Shown here piece after piece: positions 29,133 to 37,849 of a stretch of 43,211 bases of DNA. The DNA comes from Anaerolineae bacterium (lineage in GTDB: Bacteria > Chloroflexota > Anaerolineae > JAAYZQ01). Below the pieces are notes generated by a model. That model was given only the letters and a program-made list of their open reading frames with translations. It did no database searches and was not told the DNA's origin. The stretch is taken from positions 1 to 43,211 of the forward strand of contig JAFGOG010000057.1 in NCBI GenBank assembly GCA_016926595.1, in the 5' to 3' direction. Every line of letters starts with the position of its first letter. Position 1 is the stretch's first letter. The position numbers and the translations under genes are program-made.

Positions 29133-32123
29133 GTGTCCAGGTCTGATGCGGACAAGATTATTACACCTGCCCAGATCGTCAAGGCGTTGCGGCTGGCTGC
29201 CGACCAAAACCTGATGGCGCTGGGCCGATTGCCCCTCGCTCGGCTGATGGCCGTCACCGCCCGGCTTGATCAGGAGTGCTTACCCGACGGTCCTATGGGC
29301 CGCGGCAAAGCCCTCTACCTCGTGCTGCAACAGGCCCTGGAACTGCTGCGTCCTGCCCTCGACCCTGCTTTCAACAATGAAATGCTGTGGCGCCCCTACC
29401 GGATCGTCAAGGCCCGCCTGTCTGGGCAATCGGTGACGGCGGCCGGCCGCGAGCTTGGGCTGACCTCCGATGGGTTCCAGGCGGCCCAGCGCAACAAGGC
29501 CATACCGGCCTTCCAGGCAGCCTTGTGGGAGCTGGAACAACAGGCTCGCTCTACCTATCGTGCACTTGACTTGGAGCGGAACCTTCCGCCGGCTACCTAT
29601 ACCCGCCTGTTCGGCGTGGAACAGCCGCTGGCCCAGGTGCTTGAAGCCTTGGCCGACCCAGGCGGCCGCTGGCTGATAGCCATTGACGGGCTGGGGGGAC
29701 TGGGCAAGACCGCATTGGCCCACGCCGTGGCTCGTCAGGCCGCACAGACTGGCCGCTTTGCCGGGCTGGCCTGGGAGACTGCTTCCCAGGCGACCTTTGT
29801 GTGGGGTGAGGTCCGTCCTTCTCCCCGCCCGGCCTTGACCCTCGACGCCTTGTTGGAGGCGATTGCTCGCCAGCTAGATTGGCATGACCTGGCGGCCCTG
29901 CCCCTGCCGGCCCGTCAGGCGGCTTTGGCCGACCGGCTCAGGCGACAGCCCTACCTGGTTGTGGTGGATAACCTGGAGACTGCGGCCGATTACGAAAGCC
30001 TGGCCGGAGCTTTGTGGGAGCTGGCCAACCCGACCAAGTTCCTGCTCACCAGCCGCCAGCAGCTACACAGCTACGAACAGGTATATTCCATCTCGCTACA
30101 GGGCTTGCCTGACCCTGATGGGCTGGCTTTTATCCGCTATCATGGCGGCGAGCGGGGCATCCAAGCCGTGGCCGAGGCCGATGATGCTACCCTGCTTCAA
30201 ATCCAGCACGTGACAGGGGGCAATCCCCTGGCCATCAAACTGGTGACCGGCCAGTTGGCCCACTGGCCGCTGCGCCAGGTCTTGGCTGATCTGGAGAGCG
30301 CCAGGACTGGTGGGAGCGCGGATCAATTCTATCAGTACGTTTTTAACTACTCCTGGAAGCACCTGTCGCCGCCAGCCCGGCAATTGCTGTTGAACATGCC
30401 CCACCTGGCTACTACCGGAGGTGAGTGGGCTGACCTCCAGGCGGTGAGCGGATTGGACGATGAAACGCTGCGTCAGGCCATTGGTGAGTTGACGGCCTGC
30501 TCGCTGCTCAACGCTGGAGGAGGCGTAGACAGGGTTTATACTATCCACCGGCTCACCCATCACTTTCTGTTGCGACTAGAAGGGGTGCAGGCAGAGCCCT
30601 GGCACGAGCTATTCTGTGCGGGGGCCAGGCGGGCCGGAGAATATGCTCTCCACCGTCTGCGGGCTGCGCTGAATCGCCAACGCGACAATCTGCTGCAGGC
30701 GATGGCCTCCTGCTACAACTATGCCCAGGCCTGGGATATCGTGGTATCGTGTGCCCTGGAGGCTCACGACACCATGGTGCGGTCGGGGCACTGGCAGGTA
30801 TGGGACGGATTTTTGGCTTTGGGCGTCGACGCCGCGCGCCGGACCGGTGCGTTGGCTGAGGAAGCCTGTCTGCTAAACCTGTGGGGTGAGCTGAAGCGGC
30901 GACTAGGAGAGTGGGAGCAGGCGCGGGTGCTGCACCAGGCCGCCATTCCCATACTGGAGGATCTGGAGATGCGCCGCGGGCTGGGTCGGGCATACCGTTG
31001 CCTGGGCGACGTCCACGCTGCCCAAGGCGATCTGGTGGCGGCGCTGGCCTGCTTTGAACGGGCATTGGATCTCCTGGCCGGCACGGAAGGCGGGGAATTG
31101 GCTGGCGCTCACCTGTCGTTGGCAGGTGTCTTTTGCCACCGAGGGGATTATGTCTTGGCGCGAGAGCACGCCCAGACCGCCCAGACCCTCTATGCCCGGC
31201 TGGCAGATTGGACCGGTGAGGCTGAGGCCACGGTCACGTTGGGGCTGGCCCTGGTCAGCAGTGGCGATTGGGAGGAAGCGGAGCTATGCTACCGTCACGC
31301 CTTGGCCCTGTACGATCAGGCTGGCGACGATCCACCCAAAGTCAGGGCGCTGACCAATCTGGGTTACCTGTTGTTCCTGGAGGGTGATTGGTCCACTGCC
31401 AGGGAGCACTATGAGCAGGCATTGGCTCTGGCATGCCGGGTGGGCGATCGACCCAATATGGCCCGCCTGCATAACGTCATCGGCATTGTTCTGACCCGCC
31501 AGGAACGGTTTCCTGAGGCCCTGGCTCACTTTGAGCAGGCAGAGTCGGCCATGGCCGAAATCGGCGACGAGCCGTTCCTGGCCAGTGTGCACTATAACGT
31601 GGGCATGGCCTTGCTCAAGCTGGGCGACACGGGGCGGGCCCGCGCCCGGCTGGCGACGGCCCTGTCGAGCTTTGAGCAGGTGGGTGATGAAGCAGAGATC
31701 GGCAAGGCCTGGGGCGGATTGGGCGAGGTTCACGCCGCACTTGGCGAATGGACTGAGGCGTTGGCTTGTTACCAACGCGCGCTGACCGTCGGCGAACGGC
31801 TGGGCGACCGAGAGCAAAGTTTGGCGGCCCTGTTGCTCATGGGCCGGGCTTGGGCCATTGTAGGCGACCGTGAGGCGTTGGCCAGCTGCCTGCAACGGGC
31901 AGAAGAGCTGGCCGCTCAGCTAAAGCGGCCGGAACTGCAGGCTCAAGCTGCCTGGTTTCGCGCTCAGGTCTGTGCTGCTCAGGGCACCGTCCAGGATGCC
32001 GAGGTTGCTTATTCGTTGGCCCTATCGTATGCTAACCAGTCGGATACCGATCCGCTGCGCCGCCTGCGGGGAGAGATCGAGGCTGATCTAGCGGGTTGGC
32101 GGGCTGGCGTCGCAAGCCCTTGA
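29133..32123 (+). CDS. STAND-family NB-ARC-like ATPase with TPR repeats
   Basis: The 996-residue protein has an N-terminal helical domain (1-155) with a helix-turn-helix-like stretch near 95-125, then a STAND nucleotide-binding domain: Walker A GLGGLGKT (186-193), Walker B PYLVVVDN (273-280), sensor FLLTSR (303-308) and GNPLAIKLV (near 365). From about 520 to 960 at least nine TPR-type helix pairs follow (for example ALACFERALDLL, ALAHFEQAESAM, ALACYQRALTVG). STAND proteins act as signal-triggered switches in transcription, cell death or antiphage defence. No toxin or nuclease domain is visible, so regulation through the N-terminus is the likelier reading. GTG start after GAGGAGGG; it has its own promoter and no co-transcribed partner. 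Confidence 0.85.
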   Translation: MSRSDADKIITPAQIVKALRLAADQNLMALGRLPLARLMAVTARLDQECLPDGPMGRGKALYLVLQQALELLRPALDPAFNNEMLWRPYRIVKARLSGQSVTAAGRELGLTSDGFQAAQRNKAIPAFQAALWELEQQARSTYRALDLERNLPPATYTRLFGVEQPLAQVLEALADPGGRWLIAIDGLGGLGKTALAHAVARQAAQTGRFAGLAWETASQATFVWGEVRPSPRPALTLDALLEAIARQLDWHDLAALPLPARQAALADRLRRQPYLVVVDNLETAADYESLAGALWELANPTKFLLTSRQQLHSYEQVYSISLQGLPDPDGLAFIRYHGGERGIQAVAEADDATLLQIQHVTGGNPLAIKLVTGQLAHWPLRQVLADLESARTGGSADQFYQYVFNYSWKHLSPPARQLLLNMPHLATTGGEWADLQAVSGLDDETLRQAIGELTACSLLNAGGGVDRVYTIHRLTHHFLLRLEGVQAEPWHELFCAGARRAGEYALHRLRAALNRQRDNLLQAMASCYNYAQAWDIVVSCALEAHDTMVRSGHWQVWDGFLALGVDAARRTGALAEEACLLNLWGELKRRLGEWEQARVLHQAAIPILEDLEMRRGLGRAYRCLGDVHAAQGDLVAALACFERALDLLAGTEGGELAGAHLSLAGVFCHRGDYVLAREHAQTAQTLYARLADWTGEAEATVTLGLALVSSGDWEEAELCYRHALALYDQAGDDPPKVRALTNLGYLLFLEGDWSTAREHYEQALALACRVGDRPNMARLHNVIGIVLTRQERFPEALAHFEQAESAMAEIGDEPFLASVHYNVGMALLKLGDTGRARARLATALSSFEQVGDEAEIGKAWGGLGEVHAALGEWTEALACYQRALTVGERLGDREQSLAALLLMGRAWAIVGDREALASCLQRAEELAAQLKRPELQAQAAWFRAQVCAAQGTVQDAEVAYSLALSYANQSDTDPLRRLRGEIEADLAGWRAGVASP

Positions 32124-32127
32124 TAGA

Positions 32128-32149
32128 GGGCAACCACAAGGGGTTGCCC
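32128..32149. terminator. Hairpin between convergent STAND and HlyD genes
   Basis: GGGCAACC (32128-32135) pairs with GGTTGCCC (32142-32149) and fills the 26-base gap between the two stop codons. It carries the GGGGTTGCCCCTA motif typical of short repeats in this genome. No T run is present. Confidence 0.5.
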
Positions 32150-33490
32150 CTATGGGCCGATCACGACATCGGCGGGCATTCCCAGCTTTAGCAGGTGATC
32201 CGGGTTGGGCAGGCGGATGCGGACGGCAAAGACCATGCTCGCCCGATCCTTGTCGGTCTGCACATTCTCAGGGGTGAATTCGGCCTCTGGCGAGATGTAG
32301 GAACCCACGCCAGGGAAGGCCCGCCCTGGGAAGGAATCGACTTCGACCTGGACTTGCTGCCCGAGGTAGACGCGTCCCAGCTCATTCTCTGGGATATAGA
32401 CCGTCAGGCGGACATCTTCCAGGTTGGCGACGGTGAGCAGCGTGGCTCCGGCGATCGCCGCCTCGCCGGCGTGGGCGGCTTGGCCGGTGACCACTCCGCC
32501 GATGGGTGACCGCAACGTTCGCTTGCCCAACTGCACCTCAAGAACTGCCATTGCGGCCTGAGCCTTGGCCACTTGCGCTTCGGCTACCGCAATTTCCTCG
32601 GTTGTCGGCCCGGCCTTCAGCTCTTTCAGCCTGGCTTGGGCAACGGCCACGCCGGCTATGGCGATATAGTACTGCTGCTCGGCCAGGTGCACCTGGCTGA
32701 CCAGCGCCAGCGGGTTGTCGCGCAGAGCCTGGAGCGCGGCCAGCGCTTGGTCGGCGCCGGCTTTGTCCGTTTCTGCTGCTTGAAGGGCAGCCTGGGCGGC
32801 CTCGACCTGGTATTGATAGACGAGGTACAGCCCTTTTTCTTCTAGGGAACCTTGGGCTCGGTAGCGGTCGCGCTCTGCTTCGGCGGCAGCGATCTGGGCC
32901 CGGGCTTGCTCGATCTGCGCTGCGGCTAGGTTCACAGCTGCCTGGGCCTGGACGATCTGGGCGTCGATTTCCTGTGTATTGTCAAGGATCGCCTGGGCGC
33001 CGTCCCATGCTGTCTTGGCCGCGTCGCGTTGGGCAATCGCCTGCTGCACAGCGGCTTGGGCGGCCAGTATCTCGGCCGGATGGGCGCCAGCTTTGACATT
33101 GTCCAGGTTGGCCCTAGCTGCTGCTACAGCGGCTTTAGCCTGGGCTACCTGGGCTTGGAGGGTGCTAGTATCCAATTCGACCAGTATCTGACCGGTGTAG
33201 ATTTCATCGCCTTCGCCGGCATTCAGGCTGATGATTCGGCCGCCGAATTCAGAAACGATTGCCACCTCGTCACCCTCGATGCTGCCCGAAACGCGTAGCG
33301 GCGTGGGCTCTGGCGTCGTCGGTTGGCCACCAGCCCAGGAAATGATCTGGCCGGTCCGATCTGCGGTCAGACCTCGAGCGAGCAGGAATTGCCTGGCCTG
33401 CTCGGGGCAGCTGTGCATCCACCACCAGCAGATAGCAAAGGCGGCTCCCACTGACAGGAGGACTAGGATCAAACCGACCTTGCGTTTCAT
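32150..33490 (-). CDS. HlyD/RND-type membrane fusion protein
   Basis: The 446-residue protein has an N-terminal membrane anchor (residues 5-24), a lipoyl/barrel-sandwich half (VSGSIEGDEVAIVSEFGGRI, VELDTSTLQAQVAQAKAAV), a long Ala/Gln-rich coiled-coil hairpin (about 120-320), the returning lipoyl half (LRSPIGGVVTGQAAHAGEAA) and a beta-barrel end with PNPDHLLKLGMPADVVIG. It would bridge a transporter in the membrane to the outside. It is the last gene of the tetR-ABC operon and lies 18 bases after a related gene. The substrate is unknown. Confidence 0.87.
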   Translation of the reverse strand: MKRKVGLILVLLSVGAAFAICWWWMHSCPEQARQFLLARGLTADRTGQIISWAGGQPTTPEPTPLRVSGSIEGDEVAIVSEFGGRIISLNAGEGDEIYTGQILVELDTSTLQAQVAQAKAAVAAARANLDNVKAGAHPAEILAAQAAVQQAIAQRDAAKTAWDGAQAILDNTQEIDAQIVQAQAAVNLAAAQIEQARAQIAAAEAERDRYRAQGSLEEKGLYLVYQYQVEAAQAALQAAETDKAGADQALAALQALRDNPLALVSQVHLAEQQYYIAIAGVAVAQARLKELKAGPTTEEIAVAEAQVAKAQAAMAVLEVQLGKRTLRSPIGGVVTGQAAHAGEAAIAGATLLTVANLEDVRLTVYIPENELGRVYLGQQVQVEVDSFPGRAFPGVGSYISPEAEFTPENVQTDKDRASMVFAVRIRLPNPDHLLKLGMPADVVIGP

Positions 33491-33508
33491 CGTTCCCTTG
33501 CCGAGTTC

Positions 33509-35026
33509 CTACTGAGTCGAGATCACCGCGTCGGCCGGCATGCCGGGCTTGAGGGCATGGTCCCGATTGGTCAGTCTGACCTTGACAGCAAAAACCATGC
33601 TCACCCGTTCCTCGCGCGTCTGTACGTTCTTGGGCGTGAACTCGGCCTCGCCAGCGATGGTGGTGATTGTACCGGTGAAAAGCCGCCCTGGATAGGCATC
33701 GACAGTGACCGATACTATCTCGCCGAGCCGGATCTTGCCCAGCTCGCTTTCCGGCACGTACAGGGTCAGTGTCAGGTTGTCGAGGTTGGCTACGGTCAAC
33801 AGCGGCGCGCCTGGCAGCGCTATCTCGCCGACGTGGACTGGCCGTTCGAGCACCAAGCCTGTGAGAGGTGCCTTGAGGGTGAGTTTGGTCAACTGCACTT
33901 TGAGCGCCTCCAGTGCGGCGCGGGCCATGGCGACCTGGGCTTCAGCGGCGGCGATCTGTTGCGGTGTGGCGCCCATCTTCATGCCGTCCACCTGGGCCTG
34001 GGCGACGACCACTGCCGTACTGGCGATCCGGTATTGTGACTCGGCATTGTCGGCCTGGGCCTGTAAGGTCAGTGGGTTGGCCCTTTGGGCGCTCAGGGCT
34101 GCCAGATAGCTCGCTGCGCCCTGTTGCCCGGCTTGGGCTCGGGCCAGCTCGGTCCAGGCAAGCCACGACTGGTAAGTGGCTGCTGCCTGTTCATAGTAGG
34201 CATCGGGCAACGCATTGCCCGGCAGCCGAATCGGCGCTAGGTACCACAGCTCGGCCGCGCCACCGTGGACGACGAGCTTGTATCGTTTCCACTGATATTC
34301 GCCATCCTCCATGCCGGGCGGTAAAGGGATGTCGACCGGCAGGTCCTCGAGGGTGAAGGTGCCGATCAGGACCCACTGATCGTAGGGCTCGAAATCCTCC
34401 AACACTTGGACGGCCATGTCAGCCAGGTCTTGTCCAGCCTGGGCCGAATTGGCCATGGCCTGTGCTTGAAGTCCTTGGTAACTGAGGACGCCCAATTGAG
34501 CTTGCGCTGCCGCTATCGACAGGTCCAATTGCTGGGGGTTGTCGCGCACCGCTTTGGCATCTTCCCAAGCCACGCGGCCTGCTTCCTCCCCTGCCTTGGC
34601 CTGCTCGACCAGGGCCTGGGCATAGTCCAGCGTCTCAGGGCGCACACTGGCCTTGACCTGGGCCAATACTGCCTCGGTCACTGCCACGTCTGCCTGCGCT
34701 TGCTCAATCTGGGCTTTGAGTATCGCGCTGTCCAACTCGACGACAACCTGCCCTTTGCTCACATTGTCGCCCTCGCCGGCATGGATGGCGACGATCCGTC
34801 CACCCAACTCGGTGGCGACCGAAGCTTTGTCGGCCTCGATAAACCCCGATGCGATCAGCTCGCCTGGTTTGGTCTGTGTTGCGAGACCCAAGCGAGCAGC
34901 CAGATTCTTCGCCTCGCTCAGGATGATGGCCCAGGTCTGCGGGCGGTTGGCCTTGATCCACCATACTCCTGCTGCCGCCCCGCCGACGAGAGAGAGTGCG
35001 GCTATAGCGACGATCCAACGTTTCAT
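33509..35026 (-). CDS. HlyD/RND-type membrane fusion protein with insert in the coiled coil
   Basis: The 505-residue protein has the same order of parts as the next gene: anchor helix (5-25), lipoyl half ASGFIEADKASVATELGGRI, coiled coil, second lipoyl half LKAPLTGLVLERPVHVGEI and the terminal GMPADAVIS. An extra stretch of about 80 residues around 215-295 (DFEPYDQWVLIGTF through AELWYLAPIRLPGN) interrupts the hairpin with non-coiled, aromatic-rich sequence. Residues 34-44 (AIILSEAKNLA) come from a dispersed DNA repeat (34902-34927). The ATG overlaps the stop of the ATPase gene (ATGA), so coupling is likely. Confidence 0.85.
   Translation of the reverse strand: MKRWIVAIAALSLVGGAAAGVWWIKANRPQTWAIILSEAKNLAARLGLATQTKPGELIASGFIEADKASVATELGGRIVAIHAGEGDNVSKGQVVVELDSAILKAQIEQAQADVAVTEAVLAQVKASVRPETLDYAQALVEQAKAGEEAGRVAWEDAKAVRDNPQQLDLSIAAAQAQLGVLSYQGLQAQAMANSAQAGQDLADMAVQVLEDFEPYDQWVLIGTFTLEDLPVDIPLPPGMEDGEYQWKRYKLVVHGGAAELWYLAPIRLPGNALPDAYYEQAAATYQSWLAWTELARAQAGQQGAASYLAALSAQRANPLTLQAQADNAESQYRIASTAVVVAQAQVDGMKMGATPQQIAAAEAQVAMARAALEALKVQLTKLTLKAPLTGLVLERPVHVGEIALPGAPLLTVANLDNLTLTLYVPESELGKIRLGEIVSVTVDAYPGRLFTGTITTIAGEAEFTPKNVQTREERVSMVFAVKVRLTNRDHALKPGMPADAVISTQ
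34902..34927. repeat. Dispersed CTTCGCTCAGRATGAY-type repeat, copy 2 (in coding sequence)
   Basis: It matches 10317-10342 at 22 of 26 positions. It lies in frame within the N-terminal linker of the membrane fusion protein. Confidence 0.6.
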
Positions 35027-36003
35027 TGCTCTTCCTTATCGCTCATGGCGTGCGGCGCTCGCACGCTGGAGATGAATACGTCTTCCAACGATGGCGCAAT
35101 CGTGTCTATCGTGCGCACATTGACCCCTGTCTCGTGTAACCTCGTCTCTATCTGTAGTTTTAGCCCTTGACGGCGATCCCCTTCAGGGAACGGACCAGGC
35201 GTGACGGCGTGGATAAGTGCGCCGTACAACGCCACTTCGTCAAAGACTCCCATCTGTCTTAGAACCGGGATCGCCACCCCCGCCTGGTCGCAGTCGATCT
35301 CCAATACCTGGCCGCGCATGCTGGTTTCCTTGATCGCGGCCGGCGAGCCCTGGGCCACGATCCGCCCACCCTGGATAAAGGCCAGGTTTTGGCAGTGTTC
35401 AGCCTCGTCCATATAGTGGGTAGTGACCATAATGGTCGTCCCACCCTCGGCCAAGTCATATAGCAGGTGCCAAAAGCTGCGGCGCGAGATCGGATCCACC
35501 CCAGCGGTCGGCTCGTCCAGAAATAGCATTTGGGGCTCGTGGATGATGGCCGCGCCGAGGGCCAGGCGCTGTTTCCAGCCGCCCGACAGGTTGTGGGTTA
35601 ATTCTACTTCTCGGCCTTGCAGCCCGGCCATCTCTAGGACAAGGTCCTTACGTGCTCGGAGCCGCCGGCCGCGGACGCCGTAGGTCTGCCCGTAGAAGTT
35701 TAGGTTTTCGTCTACGGTCAGATCGTCGTATAGGCTGAACCGCTGTGACATGTAACCAATCCGTTTCTTAACCTCGTGCGTTTGTCTGACAATGTCAAAG
35801 CCGAGTACGCTTGCCATGCCGGATGTCGGCTTGAGCAATCCCAGCAGCATGCGGATGGTCGTCGTCTTGCCGGCGCCGTTGGGTCCCAAAAAGCCAAAGA
35901 TTTCCCCACGGTGCACAGAAAAGGTCACGCGATCGACCGCGACAAAACTGTCGAACTGCTTCGTCAAGTTCACTGCCTCGACCGCAGGGCTATCTTTGTC
36001 CAT
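35023..36003 (-). CDS. ABC transporter ATP-binding protein (multidrug/ABC-2 type)
   Basis: The 326-residue ATPase shows Walker A GPNGAGKTTT, signature LSGGWKQRLALG, Walker B MLFLDEPTAGVDP and the H-loop TTHYMDEAE, followed by a C-terminal extension of about 90 residues that ends in the EDVFISSV motif of the drug-export subgroup. It would power an ABC-2 permease, but no intact permease is encoded here. The ATG at 36003 lies directly after the stop of the preceding ATPase; a GTG one codon upstream is an alternative. It overlaps the next gene by ATGA. Confidence 0.9.
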   Translation of the reverse strand: MDKDSPAVEAVNLTKQFDSFVAVDRVTFSVHRGEIFGFLGPNGAGKTTTIRMLLGLLKPTSGMASVLGFDIVRQTHEVKKRIGYMSQRFSLYDDLTVDENLNFYGQTYGVRGRRLRARKDLVLEMAGLQGREVELTHNLSGGWKQRLALGAAIIHEPQMLFLDEPTAGVDPISRRSFWHLLYDLAEGGTTIMVTTHYMDEAEHCQNLAFIQGGRIVAQGSPAAIKETSMRGQVLEIDCDQAGVAIPVLRQMGVFDEVALYGALIHAVTPGPFPEGDRRQGLKLQIETRLHETGVNVRTIDTIAPSLEDVFISSVRAPHAMSDKEEQ

Positions 36004-36007
36004 CACC

Positions 36008-36955
36008 CTAACCCGCAGACTGTCTCCTTACCAGAGATATGAACGCCTCTTCCATGCGGGGCCGGATCGAGCGCACGCCGACGACGCTGATGCCTGCCTC
36101 AGCCAGCGATCCTCTGATGGCAGCCTCCCGTGTCTGGGCACTGTCAACAAAGGCATGAAGTAGGTCACCGTAGGTCTGAACCTCCAATACGCCGTCTAGC
36201 GACTGGACCACCTTCTCGGCTTGTCGCAGATTCGAGGGCCGGATTTCCAGCAGCTCGCCTGTCACCAGGCTCTTGATTTGCTCTGGGGTATCACACACGA
36301 TGATTCGGCCTTGATAGATCAACCCTACCCGCGAACAGCGTTCGGCTTCGTCCATGTAAGGCGTGCTGACAAAGATAGTGATCCCCTGCATGTGCAGCTC
36401 TGTCAGGATGTCCCAGAACTCGCGGCGTGATACCGGGTCGACGCCGGTCGTCGGCTCGTCGAGAAAGATGATCTCCGGCTGGTGGATCAGGGTGCAGGCC
36501 AGCGCCAGTTTTTTCTGCATACCGCCCGACAGGTGGGCTGCCCGCCGTCGACGGAAATCGGTTAGGCGGGCAAATCGCAACAGTCGTTCTTTCCGTTCCT
36601 GCCGCACCCTGACCGGGACCTGGAAGATGTCGGCAAAAAAGTCCAGGTTTTCCTCTGCCGACAGGTCACCATAGAGGTTGAACCGCTGGGCCATATAGCC
36701 GATGCGGCGCTTGATCTGTTCGGCGTCGGCCACGGTATCCAGGCCGGCTACCCACGCCTGGCCTGAGCTAGGGTCCATGACGGCGCACAACATGCGGATG
36801 GTGGTCGTCTTGCCGGCGCCATCTGGTCCCACCAGGCCGAAGATTTCGCCATGGTGCACGCTCAGATTCAGACCGTCGACGGCGACTGTTTGCCTGAATC
36901 GCTTGGTCAGACCGTCTGTCTGGATGATCCATCGCTCATTCGCTGGCTTGTTCAT
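36008..36955 (-). CDS. ABC transporter ATP-binding protein (multidrug/ABC-2 type)
   Basis: The 315-residue ATPase has Walker A GPDGAGKTTT, signature LSGGMQKKLALA, Walker B IIFLDEPTTGVDP, and the C-terminal MEEAFISLV motif. The H-loop reads VSTPYMDEAE: the switch histidine found in its neighbour (TTHYMDEAE) is Pro here, so this copy may hydrolyse ATP poorly and work as the weaker half of a heterodimer. The chosen ATG (36955) overlaps the stop of the permease remnant in an ATGA; the 89 residues that the ORF has before it are out-of-frame remnant sequence. Paired with the neighbouring ATPase and two HlyD proteins it would form an export system. Confidence 0.88.
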   Translation of the reverse strand: MNKPANERWIIQTDGLTKRFRQTVAVDGLNLSVHHGEIFGLVGPDGAGKTTTIRMLCAVMDPSSGQAWVAGLDTVADAEQIKRRIGYMAQRFNLYGDLSAEENLDFFADIFQVPVRVRQERKERLLRFARLTDFRRRRAAHLSGGMQKKLALACTLIHQPEIIFLDEPTTGVDPVSRREFWDILTELHMQGITIFVSTPYMDEAERCSRVGLIYQGRIIVCDTPEQIKSLVTGELLEIRPSNLRQAEKVVQSLDGVLEVQTYGDLLHAFVDSAQTREAAIRGSLAEAGISVVGVRSIRPRMEEAFISLVRRQSAG

Positions 36956-37098
36956 GCTAGCCGCTTCCTGAAACGGGCAGCTGCCAGGGTCAGCAATGTC
37001 GTGCCGAATGTGCTGAGCGCCACTGCGTCTCCTGACAGGACTAGGCCAGCCCCCCTGAATATGATGGATCGTACAACAATGAGAAGATGGGCTATCAC
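36952..37098 (-). pseudogene. C-terminal remnant of an ABC-2 type permease
   Basis: In the frame not used by tetR or the ATPase, 48 codons read HLLIVVRSIIFRGAGL, then a hydrophobic helix (ALSTFGTTLLTLAAA) and RFRKRLA before a TGA. This matches the end of ABC-2 drug-export permeases: an amphipathic R-G/S-I-F-x-x-G-x-G-L segment, a last membrane helix and a basic R-F-R-K-R-L tail. The TGA overlaps the ATPase start codon as ATGA, as in intact permease-ATPase pairs. The rest of the gene (normally about 370 residues) is gone; the break lies at the tetR stop codon. Confidence 0.7.
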
Positions 37099-37751
37099 TC
37101 TGCGTTGCCTCCCGTAGGCTCGGGGTGAGGTTGGAGTCCGAACAGGAAAAAGTCAGCCAGCTCGCCAGCCAACTCCTCGCGGGGTATTCCCACATCCGGC
37201 TGGTCTTGGCCCGGCTCACCAAACAGCAGAAAGATCAGGAAACTGCCGGTCATGGCCCGGACAACAATGTGAGTGTTGACCGGGCGCAGACCCCCGTCCT
37301 TGATGCGGGCGTCGAGATAGCCCTCTAGCAGGTCCAGAAGTGAGGTCATCACTTGCCTGAAATATTGCGCGCGGAAGGTCTGGTCGGTCCAAACCTCGGC
37401 CATTAATGCCCGGATGAAATCAAAGTTGCGGCCGGCAAAATCAAAACGGTCGTTGAGAAAGGCAACCAGGAAGGCCCGATCGTCGTCGATTTTGAGTTGA
37501 GCCAGGGCAGAACCTGCCGAGTGGGCGATCACGTAGCGTGTCATGGCCGCTAATAGGTCGCGCTTGTCGGCAAAATAGTTGTAGATAGTGCCTTCGGCGA
37601 CGTCGGCCAGCTCGGCAATCTCGCGAATGGTGGCCTGATGGAATCCCTTACGGGCGAAAACGGCTGCTGCAGCCTCCAGGATCTGCTCGGCGCGCTGCCG
37701 TTTGAGTCTCTCCCGGCGAGATTGAGGTCCGTGCTGGTCAGAATTGGTCAT
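37095..37751 (-). CDS. TetR family transcriptional repressor
   Basis: The 218-residue protein begins with the TetR DNA-binding domain: [48 protein letters not shown] (about residues 17-65), including the T-I-Y-N-Y-F recognition helix end. The C-terminal ligand-binding half is not assignable to a substrate. ATG 37751 has GAGGAGG eight bases upstream; 15 extra upstream codons have none. It is the first gene of the ABC-HlyD operon and probably represses it together with itself, because a palindrome lies over the predicted transcription start. Confidence 0.9.
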   Translation of the reverse strand: MTNSDQHGPQSRRERLKRQRAEQILEAAAAVFARKGFHQATIREIAELADVAEGTIYNYFADKRDLLAAMTRYVIAHSAGSALAQLKIDDDRAFLVAFLNDRFDFAGRNFDFIRALMAEVWTDQTFRAQYFRQVMTSLLDLLEGYLDARIKDGGLRPVNTHIVVRAMTGSFLIFLLFGEPGQDQPDVGIPREELAGELADFFLFGLQPHPEPTGGNAE

Positions 37752-37789
37752 AATGAACGCCTCCTCAAATATGAGTAGCCGATCAAAAA

Positions 37790-37803
37790 TGAGCACTTGC
37801 TCA
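37790..37803. promoter_or_regulatory. Candidate TetR operator
   Basis: TGAGCA-CT-TGCTCA is an inverted repeat with 6-base arms, 7 to 20 bases past the -10 box, over the expected transcription start. A weaker CTCA-AATA-TGAG lies near 37765. The position fits autorepression. Confidence 0.6.
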
Positions 37804-37810
37804 CTCCTTG

Positions 37811-37838
37811 ATTATCGACGAAATGGTTAGGATGTCAA
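37811..37838 (-). promoter_or_regulatory. Promoter of the tetR-ABC-HlyD operon
   Basis: TTGACA (37833-37838, minus strand), 16 bases, GATAAT (37811-37816). The -35 box is consensus and the -10 differs at one base. Confidence 0.65.
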
Positions 37839-37849
37839 ATTCGGAGGTG

